Assembly: GCA_934486875.1 (NCBI GenBank)
Contig: CAKSPU010000001.1
Location: 62,001 to 126,000, forward strand
Direction of reading: 5' to 3'
DNA length: 64,000 bases
Origin: an uncultured Oscillospiraceae bacterium
GTDB lineage: Bacteria; Bacillota; Clostridia; Oscillospirales; Ruminococcaceae
Within the stretch, counting starts at the first letter, position 1. Every line of letters begins with the position of its first letter. Made by a program: the position numbers and the translations under genes. The notes beneath the pieces were generated by a model. It was not told the DNA's origin. It saw only the letters and a list, made by a program, of their open reading frames with translations, and did not search any database. Shown piece after piece: positions 26,703 through 33,225 of the stretch.

Positions 26703-26718
26703 GTTAGTCAAACCTAAC
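26703..26718. promoter_or_regulatory. Metal-regulator box 5
   Basis: GTTAGTCAAACCTAAC in the leader of the first feoA gene; the inner six bases differ from boxes 3 and 4 while the GTTAG/CTAAC arms are exact. Confidence 0.75.
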
Positions 26719-26736
26719 ATTTGAAAGGAATGAAAA

Positions 26737-26949
26737 ATGATGCCTTTGACACTTGCAGTTCCGGGCGAGGAAAATCTTATCAAAAAGGTCGGCGGTTCTC
26801 CCGAAACGAGGAAATTCCTTGAAAGCCTCGGCTTTGTTGTTGGCGGGATCGTTACGGTCGTAAGCGAGATCGGCGGAAACGTTATCGTGAATGTTAAGGA
26901 ATCCCGTGTGGCTGTTTCAAAAGAAATGGCAAGTAAGATCTTAGTTTAA
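26737..26949 (+). CDS. feoA: FeoA domain protein (first copy)
   Basis: SH3-like cytosolic partner of FeoB, 70 aa. It shows the FeoA pattern FLESLGFVVGGIVTVVSEIGGNVIVNVKESRVAVSKEMASKI. GAAAGGAA precedes the ATG (26737 or 26740). A second, different FeoA follows after 26 bases; two FeoA proteins before FeoB are common in clostridia. Confidence 0.92.
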   Translation: MMPLTLAVPGEENLIKKVGGSPETRKFLESLGFVVGGIVTVVSEIGGNVIVNVKESRVAVSKEMASKILV

Positions 26950-26975
26950 TATTTTTTACTTAAAGGAGAATAACT

Positions 26976-27194
26976 ATGACACTGAAAGATGCTAAGATCG
27001 GTCAGACTGTGACCGTGAAGAAGCTGGGCGGCGAGGGTGCTGTCAAGCGCAGAATTATGGATATGGGACTTACAAAGGGTGCTGAGGTCTATATCCGCAA
27101 GGTTGCTCCTCTGGGCGATCCCATTGAGGTCACTGTCCGTGGCTACGAGCTTTCGCTCCGTAAGGCTGATGCGGAAATGATCGAGATACAGTAA
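26976..27194 (+). CDS. feoA: FeoA domain protein (second copy)
   Basis: 72 aa with the more canonical FeoA sequence: RIMDMGLTKGAEVYIRKVAPLGDPIEVTVRGYELSLRKADAEMI. AAAGGAG is the SD. It probably binds the FeoB G domain or pore. The two copies share little beyond the fold signature, so they are unlikely to be a recent duplication. Confidence 0.95.
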   Translation: MTLKDAKIGQTVTVKKLGGEGAVKRRIMDMGLTKGAEVYIRKVAPLGDPIEVTVRGYELSLRKADAEMIEIQ

Positions 27195-27208
27195 ATTTTT
27201 AAAGATAA

Positions 27209-27224
27209 GTTAGTCGAATCTAAC
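27209..27224. promoter_or_regulatory. Metal-regulator box 6
   Basis: GTTAGTCGAATCTAAC in the 79-base gap between the second feoA and feoB, suggesting an internal control point for feoB. Confidence 0.7.
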
Positions 27225-27273
27225 ATAATGATTTCGCATAACATTATCCGAAATATATGAAAGGAAAGATATT

Positions 27274-29790
27274 ATGAGTATCAGAATCGCTCTTGCGGGT
27301 AACCCGAACGCAGGAAAGACCACATTGTTCAACGCTCTGACAGGCTCAAATCAGTTCGTTGGAAACTGGCCCGGTGTTACCGTTGAAAAGAAGGAAGGAA
27401 AGCTGAAAGGAAACACTGATGTTATCATCACAGACCTTCCCGGTATTTATTCGCTTTCTCCCTACACCCTTGAAGAGGTAGTTGCAAGAAATTACCTTAT
27501 CGGTGAGCGTCCCGACGCTATTCTCAACATCATCGACGGTACTAACCTCGAAAGAAATCTTTACCTTACAACACAGCTCACAGAGCTTGGTATCCCTGTT
27601 GTATGTGCTGTAAATATGATAGATGTTGTTGAGAAGAACGGCGACAAGATCAACATTGACCGGCTTTCCGCAGAGCTTGGCTGCAAGGTCGTAAAGATCT
27701 CGGCACTTAAGGGAACAGGCATCAGGGAGGCTGCAAATCTTGCTGTTGAGGCTGCAAAGGCTAATGTGCCCACAGTTCCTCAGCATACATTCAGCGGCGT
27801 TGTTGAACACGCTATCGCTCACATCGAGGAGGCTGTTCTCCACGATACTCCCGAGGAGCAGCAGAGATGGTACGCTATCAAGCTTTTTGAGCGTGATGAA
27901 AAGGTAATCGAGTCCTTAAAGGTCGATCCCGCAACACTTGCTCACATTGATAACGATATCAAGGCTGCCGAGAAGGAGCTTGACGATGACGCAGAGAGCA
28001 TCATCACCAATGAGCGCTACATCTACATCGGCAGGATCATCAAGGACTGCCTGAAGAAAAAGAACAAGGGCGAGCTTACAGTTTCCGATAAGATCGATAA
28101 GATCGTTACAAACAGATTCCTGGGTCTTCCTATTTTCGCCGTTGTAATGTTCATCGTATACTACGTTTCAATGGTAACAGTAGGTGCTTCCGCAACAGAC
28201 TGGGCTAACGACGGACTCTTCGGAGACGGCTGGCACCTGTTCGGAATAGGCTCGGGCGAATATGAAGAGGCTGCCGAGGAATACGGCGATTCTTCCGCTA
28301 TCATTGACGGCTTTATCGCATATGCTTCCGAGAACGGCGCTGATACAGCAGCTGCTGAGGACGCAATGGATATGGAAAGCGAAGAGTTTGACGGTGCTGC
28401 CGCAGAGACTGCTCTCCTTGACCTTTCCGCAAACTATTCCGATGACACTGAGTTTACATATGAGCTCGAAGACGAAGAAACTCTTGAGGTAACAGAAGAA
28501 ACCGCTACTGTTGCTGACCTTAAAGATTCCGCTGCTATGGTAGCAAAGTACGACGGCGAGCCTGATACCTCTGCATACGGCGTATGGGTTCCCGGTATCC
28601 CTGTTCTCGTTGAGTCGGGTCTTGACGCTATCGGTTGTGCAGACTGGCTCAAGGGTCTTATCCTTGACGGTATCGTAGCCGGTGTCGGTGCGGTCCTCGG
28701 ATTCGTTCCTCAGATGCTTGTACTCTTCATCTTCCTCGCATTCCTCGAGGCTTGCGGATATATGGCAAGAATCGCATTCGTTCTCGACCGTGTATTCAGA
28801 AAGTTCGGTCTTTCCGGTAAATCCTTTATTCCTATCCTTATCGGTACAGGCTGCGGTATCCCCGGTATTATGGCAAGCCGTACAATTGAAAATGAACGTG
28901 ACCGCAGAATGACAATTATGACAACAACATTTATCCCCTGCGGCGCTAAGACTCCTTTCATCGCAATGATCGCAGGCGCTATCTTCGGCGGTTCCCCCTG
29001 GGTATCCACAGGTGCTTACTTCATCGGTATCGCTGCTATCATCATTTCAGGTATTATCCTTAAGAAAACAAAGATGTTCGCAGGCGACCCCGCTCCTTTC
29101 GTAATGGAGCTTCCCGCATACCACATTCCTACAGTAGGCAACGTTCTCCGTTCAATGTGGGAGCGTGGCTGGTCCTTCATCAAGAAGGCAGGTACGATCA
29201 TCCTTCTTTCCACTATCCTCGTTTGGTTCACTTCCTACTTCGGATTTGTTGACGGCTCCTTCACAATGCTTGAAGAAGACCAGATGGAATACAGCATTCT
29301 TGCCGCTGTGGGCAGTGCGATCTGCTGGATATTCGCTCCTCTCGGCTGGGGCAACTGGCAGGCAACCGTTGCAGCTATCACAGGTCTTGTTGCAAAGGAA
29401 AACATCGTTGGTACCCTCGGCGTTCTCTACGGCGGCGGAGACCAGTCCGTATATGCCGCAATGGGCGCAGCATTCACTTCCGTAAGCGGTATGTCCTTCC
29501 TTATCTTCAACCTCCTCTGCGCACCCTGCTTCGCAGCAATGGGCGCTATCAAGCGTGAGATGAACAACACCAAGTGGTTCTGGATAGCGATCGGCTATGA
29601 GTGCGGATTTGCTTATGCCGCTGCGCTTGTTGTAAACAGCTTCGGCAACCTCTTCGCAGGAACTGTTGACGGCGTTCTCGGTGTTATCTGCCTTATCGTT
29701 TCCATTGTTATCCTCGGCTTTGCGGTTTATATGCTCGCAAGACCTTACAAGGAGAGCAGCAAGCTTACAAAGACTGTAAGAGTAAAGTGA
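27274..29790 (+). CDS. feoB: Ferrous iron transporter FeoB with acidic extracellular insert
   Basis: Fe(II) uptake across the membrane, 838 aa. The G domain has P-loop GNPNAGKTT at 9-17, DLPGIYSL (G3) and NMID (G4). The membrane part starts near 283 and contains both Gate motifs, LIGTGCGIPGIMASRTI and IPCGAKTPFIAMIAG. Between the first two membrane helices, after TDWANDGLFGDGWHLFGIG, residues about 324-436 form an extra segment very rich in Asp/Glu/Ala, much longer than the usual loop. It is flanked by box 6 upstream and a Cys-rich membrane peptide gene downstream. Confidence 0.97.
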   Translation: MSIRIALAGNPNAGKTTLFNALTGSNQFVGNWPGVTVEKKEGKLKGNTDVIITDLPGIYSLSPYTLEEVVARNYLIGERPDAILNIIDGTNLERNLYLTTQLTELGIPVVCAVNMIDVVEKNGDKINIDRLSAELGCKVVKISALKGTGIREAANLAVEAAKANVPTVPQHTFSGVVEHAIAHIEEAVLHDTPEEQQRWYAIKLFERDEKVIESLKVDPATLAHIDNDIKAAEKELDDDAESIITNERYIYIGRIIKDCLKKKNKGELTVSDKIDKIVTNRFLGLPIFAVVMFIVYYVSMVTVGASATDWANDGLFGDGWHLFGIGSGEYEEAAEEYGDSSAIIDGFIAYASENGADTAAAEDAMDMESEEFDGAAAETALLDLSANYSDDTEFTYELEDEETLEVTEETATVADLKDSAAMVAKYDGEPDTSAYGVWVPGIPVLVESGLDAIGCADWLKGLILDGIVAGVGAVLGFVPQMLVLFIFLAFLEACGYMARIAFVLDRVFRKFGLSGKSFIPILIGTGCGIPGIMASRTIENERDRRMTIMTTTFIPCGAKTPFIAMIAGAIFGGSPWVSTGAYFIGIAAIIISGIILKKTKMFAGDPAPFVMELPAYHIPTVGNVLRSMWERGWSFIKKAGTIILLSTILVWFTSYFGFVDGSFTMLEEDQMEYSILAAVGSAICWIFAPLGWGNWQATVAAITGLVAKENIVGTLGVLYGGGDQSVYAAMGAAFTSVSGMSFLIFNLLCAPCFAAMGAIKREMNNTKWFWIAIGYECGFAYAAALVVNSFGNLFAGTVDGVLGVICLIVSIVILGFAVYMLARPYKESSKLTKTVRVK

Positions 29791-29830
29791 TCATACACAG
29801 AGCAAAATAAATTTCAGGAGGGTCATTATT

Positions 29831-30007
29831 ATGCTGGAATTTCTTTCACAGAATATCGGAACTATTATAGTCCTGCTCATACTTCTGGCAATCGTCGCTG
29901 CGATAATCGCAGGGCAGATAAAGGCAAAGAAGCAAGGCAGATCCTCCTGCGGCTGCGGCTGCAAGGGCTGCCCGAATTCGGGAATGTGTCACAGCAGTAA
30001 AAAGTAA
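29831..30007 (+). CDS. FeoB-associated Cys-rich membrane protein
   Basis: A 58-aa peptide: one membrane helix (IIVLLILLAIVAAIIAG) followed by a basic stretch and a cysteine cluster CGCGCKGCPNSGMC, five to six metal-ligand candidates. This matches the short proteins found after feoB in many Firmicutes, whose role is unproven but probably in iron handling at the membrane. AGGAGG at 29816-29822 precedes the ATG, and it lies 40 bases after feoB. Confidence 0.88.
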   Translation: MLEFLSQNIGTIIVLLILLAIVAAIIAGQIKAKKQGRSSCGCGCKGCPNSGMCHSSKK

Positions 30008-30016
30008 CCGGCTTAT

Positions 30017-30050
30017 GGGGGCAGATATGAATGTATCTGCCCTTTATAAG
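30017..30050 (+). terminator. Possible terminator of the feo operon
   Basis: GGGCAGATA and TATCTGCCC form a 9-bp stem with a TGAATG loop, followed by the short TTTAT; the T-run is weak, so partial read-through is likely. Confidence 0.5.
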
Positions 30051-30059
30051 AGGAACTGA

Positions 30060-30075
30060 GTTAGATTTGATTAAC
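30060..30075. promoter_or_regulatory. Metal-regulator box 7
   Basis: GTTAGATTTGATTAAC, ahead of the HMA protein gene; one arm is degenerate (TTAAC instead of CTAAC). No convincing promoter is seen beside it. Confidence 0.5.
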
Positions 30076-30094
30076 TTGACAGGAGGTGCTGAAA

Positions 30095-30355
30095 ATGACT
30101 GAGATAACCGTAAATATCGACGGAATGATGTGCGGAATGTGCGAGGCACATATCTGTGACGCTGTAAGACGTGAGTTCAATGTTAAAAAGATAAAGGCTT
30201 CCCACACAAAAAATCAGGCGGAGATATTCACAGAAAATGATATCCCCGATGACAGGCTGAAAGCCGTTATCGACGAAACAGGCTACACCTTCGTTTCCGC
30301 AGAGCACAAGCCTTATGAAAAAAAAGGACTGTTATCGATGTTCGGAAAAAGTTAG
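30095..30355 (+). CDS. Heavy-metal-associated (HMA) domain protein
   Basis: An 86-aa cytosolic metallochaperone-like protein. The HMA metal site is MMCGMCEAHIC (CxxC plus a third Cys), followed by the beta-alpha-beta pattern, and it ends in a basic tail. ATG 30095 is 8 bases from AGGAGG (30081-30086). It probably delivers a soft metal, classically Cu(I), to the P-type ATPase encoded downstream, but the ATPase motif here is not the copper type, so the metal is uncertain. Confidence 0.85.
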   Translation: MTEITVNIDGMMCGMCEAHICDAVRREFNVKKIKASHTKNQAEIFTENDIPDDRLKAVIDETGYTFVSAEHKPYEKKGLLSMFGKS

Positions 30356-30534
30356 TCTGATAAAACAATTGTTTTGGGCTAATGGATTTCGGTTTCTGAT
30401 TAATAAAATTATCAGTTTTTATTTATTGAAATTCTCAGAACAAAGTGATATTATAAAGGTGCAAAATTGCATTTTCCCAAAATTTTACTTTCGGGCAATG
30501 CAGTAAAAAATACATATGAAAGAGGTAAACAAAA

Positions 30535-30783
30535 ATGAAAAATATCATCAAGAACGAAAAGGCAAGATTCTTTACATTCGGCGTACTCGCTGCAACAGCG
30601 GGCGTTAAGTTCCTTAAGAGCAAGATGTTCAGAGACGGCTGCGTTAAGGCTATTGCAGGCGGTATGAAGCTCAGAGACGATGCTGCAAGCACTTTCACAA
30701 AAATGAAGGAAGATGCAGAGGACATCTGCCGTGATGCAGAGTTCGAGGTTTCCGATGCTGACTTTGAGGGCGATGAGGAATAA
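30535..30783 (+). CDS. DUF6110-like small membrane protein
   Basis: An 82-aa protein with an N-terminal hydrophobic glycine-containing helix (FFTFGVLAATAGVKFL), an amphipathic Lys-rich middle and a very acidic C-terminus (DAEFEVSDADFEGDEE). It resembles the DUF6110 proteins beside clostridial metal ATPases and, in layout, the mycobacterial PacL/DUF1490 chaperones that stabilise P-type ATPases and bind metal by an acidic tail. GAGGT is the SD. The stop codon is directly followed by the ATPase ATG. Confidence 0.6.
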   Translation: MKNIIKNEKARFFTFGVLAATAGVKFLKSKMFRDGCVKAIAGGMKLRDDAASTFTKMKEDAEDICRDAEFEVSDADFEGDEE

Positions 30784-32856
30784 ATGAAATACAGTATAGT
30801 TTACGACAGGGGCCGTGTTCTGCGTGTCCGCTGCGGAGACTACGCCTTTACAAAAACTCAGGGCTGCGGAATCTCCGCAGAGCTTTCCGCTCTTCCCTAT
30901 GTTGAAAGCGCAGAAGCCAATTTCCGCAGCGGAAGTATCCTTGTTACATACGCAAAGGGTTCCCGCAAAGATGTGCTGAGATACATCAGCCGCCTTGACA
31001 GGAGACATCTCCCCGAAGCGGAGGTCCCTGCTCTTGCTGCTGCGGACGATAAGTTCAAGTCCGACCTCTGCGGCATTGTGGGAAAAAAGATACTTATGCG
31101 CTTCCTGCCCCTGCCTGTGAGAAATGTCATAACGGCGGTAAAGGCGCTGAAATATGTTATCAAGGGTCTTGACAGCTTCCTCAGAATGGATATCACCGTT
31201 GATATCCTTGACGGCACTGCAATAGGCGTTTCTGTCCTCCGGAAGGACTTCGGCACCGCTTCTTCCGTAATGTTCCTGCTGAGCCTTTCCGAGCTTCTGG
31301 AGGATTACACAAGACAGCGTGCAAAGCTTGCCCTTACCGAGCAGCTTGCACTGAATATCGACAATGTATGGAAGGTCACCGAGGGCGAGCCTGTTTCCGT
31401 TCCTTTTAATTCAATTGAAGTGGGCGACAGGGTGATAGTTTATGCAGGAAACATCATTCCTTTTGACGGCACTGTTACCGACAGCGAGGCTATGGTAAAT
31501 CAGGCGACTATGACAGGGGAATCCGAGCCTGTGAACAAAAAAACGGGGGACAGCGTATTCGCAGGAACCACCGTTGAAGCAGGCAAGCTTGAGGTTCAGG
31601 TAAGAGAGCTTTCCGACAGCTCCAGACTCCGGAACATCATCAAGCTCATTGATGAATCGGAAAATCTTAAGGCAGGCATTCAGAGCAAGGCAGAGCGCCT
31701 TGCGGATTCCATTGTGCCCTACAGCTTCCTTGGATTTGCCGCAGCCTGGCTTTTAACGGGAAATCTCCGCACGGCAACATCTGTGCTTATGGTGGATTTC
31801 TCCTGCGCTATCAAGCTTTCCACGCCTATCTCCGTAATTTCCGCAATGCGTGAAGCGGCTGAGTACAACATCGCCGTAAAGGGCGGAAAATATCTTGAAG
31901 CCGCAGCAAAGGCAGATGCGATCGTCTTTGACAAAACAGGCACACTTACCCAGGCATCGCCAAAGGTAACGGACGTTGTTCCTTTTAACGGCTTTGACAG
32001 AGATTATGTTCTGAAAACAGCTGCCTGCCTTGAGGAGCATTTCCCTCACAGCGTTGCAACGGCAGTTGTGAACAAGGCAAAGGAAGAGGATCTCTGCCAC
32101 GAAGAGGAGCACGCAGAGGTGGAATATCTGGTGGCTCACGGCATTGTCACTTCCTACAGCGGCAAGCGTGCAATAATCGGTTCGGCTCACTTTGTTTTCG
32201 AGGACGAAAGCATCGAAGTCACCGAGGAGCAGAAAAAGATGATCGCCGAAAAGAGCGTGGGCAATTCCTCCATATTCCTTGCTATCGGCGGCGTTCTTGC
32301 GGGAATGCTCGTCATAGAAGACCCTGTCCGCACGGAAGCAAAGGATATAATAACCGAGCTTCACAAGGCAGGCATCACAAAGGTATGTATGCTCACGGGA
32401 GATACGGAATCCGCCGCAAAGCGTGCTGCCGACAGTCTCGGCATCGACACCTATGTGGCACAGGTGCTTCCCGAGCACAAGAGCGATTACGTAAAAAAGC
32501 TGCGATCCGAGGGCTACACTGTTATAATGGTAGGCGACGGAATAAACGACACACCCGCACTTGCGGCAGCCGATGTATCCGTTGCGATGAGCGACAGCTC
32601 CGATATTGCAAGAGAGGTCGCAGACATCACTCTCGGAAACCGGAGCCTTGCGGAGCTTGTCACTCTCAGAGTGATAAGCGAGCGGCTTATGGAGCGTATA
32701 AGCGCAAATTACCGCTTCATCGTTGCTTTCAACGCATCACTTATCATTCTCGGCGTTGCGGGTGTTATCCCCGCAGGTACCTCCGCACTTCTTCACAACA
32801 GCTCTACTATGCTCATAGCGGCTAAGAGTATGACACCGCTTATCAGGAAGAAATAA
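30784..32856 (+). CDS. Heavy-metal P1B-type ATPase with atypical membrane metal motif
   Basis: A 690-aa metal exporter by family. A degenerate HMA-like domain lacking CxxC is at residues 1-90; TGES in the actuator domain; the phosphorylated Asp is D383 in DKTGTLT; and MVGDGINDTPALAAADVSVAM closes the site. In the sixth helix the usual CPC is replaced by FSC (S340, C341 in SCAIKLSTP), so Cu(I)-type selectivity is not expected; Mn, Fe or Zn are open. It is translated directly after the DUF6110-like gene and followed by a terminator. Confidence 0.88.
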   Translation: MKYSIVYDRGRVLRVRCGDYAFTKTQGCGISAELSALPYVESAEANFRSGSILVTYAKGSRKDVLRYISRLDRRHLPEAEVPALAAADDKFKSDLCGIVGKKILMRFLPLPVRNVITAVKALKYVIKGLDSFLRMDITVDILDGTAIGVSVLRKDFGTASSVMFLLSLSELLEDYTRQRAKLALTEQLALNIDNVWKVTEGEPVSVPFNSIEVGDRVIVYAGNIIPFDGTVTDSEAMVNQATMTGESEPVNKKTGDSVFAGTTVEAGKLEVQVRELSDSSRLRNIIKLIDESENLKAGIQSKAERLADSIVPYSFLGFAAAWLLTGNLRTATSVLMVDFSCAIKLSTPISVISAMREAAEYNIAVKGGKYLEAAAKADAIVFDKTGTLTQASPKVTDVVPFNGFDRDYVLKTAACLEEHFPHSVATAVVNKAKEEDLCHEEEHAEVEYLVAHGIVTSYSGKRAIIGSAHFVFEDESIEVTEEQKKMIAEKSVGNSSIFLAIGGVLAGMLVIEDPVRTEAKDIITELHKAGITKVCMLTGDTESAAKRAADSLGIDTYVAQVLPEHKSDYVKKLRSEGYTVIMVGDGINDTPALAAADVSVAMSDSSDIAREVADITLGNRSLAELVTLRVISERLMERISANYRFIVAFNASLIILGVAGVIPAGTSALLHNSSTMLIAAKSMTPLIRKK

Positions 32857-32864
32857 TAAAAAAG

Positions 32865-32903
32865 AAAAGGCATATCGGCTGTAAAAAACGATATGCCTTT
32901 TTC
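32865..32903 (+). terminator. Terminator of the P-type ATPase operon
   Basis: AAAAGGCATATCG and CGATATGCCTTTTT form a 13-bp stem around an 11-base loop, ending in T. Confidence 0.9.
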
Positions 32904-33002
32904 TGACTTTCCATAAACCCGCAAACCGCCTTGCTGCCGTGAATAAAGCGTTCTGAAATTTGATTTTTTTATTTTCGCAAATGTAAATTTTTCCGAGAAC
33001 CA

Positions 33003-33031
33003 TTGATTTTTGCAGCGGCATATTATATAAT
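33003..33031 (+). promoter_or_regulatory. Promoter of the riboswitch/histidine-kinase transcript
   Basis: TTGATT (33003-33008) and TATAAT (33026-33031) with a 17-base spacer; the aptamer begins about 40 bases downstream of the predicted start. Confidence 0.75.
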
Positions 33032-33078
33032 AAAAGTAGGAATTTATTTACAGCTTTTTTAAGCATTAAAACTGAATA

Positions 33079-33146
33079 ATCGGCAAAGCAGCCGAAAGAC
33101 TGTGACGCAAAACTAAAGGGCCTGTAAAATGGCAGCCAGCTGCATT
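33079..33146 (+). ncRNA. Cyclic di-GMP-I (GEMM-I) riboswitch aptamer
   Basis: The conserved elements appear in order: GGCAAA (33082), a short stem capped by a GAAA tetraloop, TGTGACGCAAA (33101-33111), CTAAAGGG, and ATGGCAGCCAGCTGC (33129-33143), where CAGCCAG-type sequence is the tetraloop-receptor partner. It precedes a terminator and the hybrid kinase gene. 3',3'-cGAMP-responsive GEMM-I variants differ by one position that I could not place with certainty. Confidence 0.88.
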
Positions 33147-33155
33147 TTTATTTGA

Positions 33156-33189
33156 GAGTATATGCAGGTGAGCTATACTCTTTTTTATT
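33156..33189 (+). terminator. Expression-platform terminator of the c-di-GMP riboswitch
   Basis: GAGTATA (33156-33162) pairs with TATACTC (33174-33180), followed by six T. It is placed directly after the aptamer, so ligand binding would decide between termination and read-through. Confidence 0.8.
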
Positions 33190-33225
33190 TGCACGCAGCC
33201 AAATAAGCGGGAAAGGATAAATACG

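Noticed and set aside
30017..30050. Hairpin after the FeoB-associated peptide gene as a strong terminator
   Set aside because: Stem is good but the T-run is only TTTAT; kept at low confidence as a possible weak terminator.
30349..30365. Possible ninth metal box (GTTAGTCTGATAAAAC) at the end of the HMA gene
   Set aside because: Only one arm matches, and it overlaps the stop codon.
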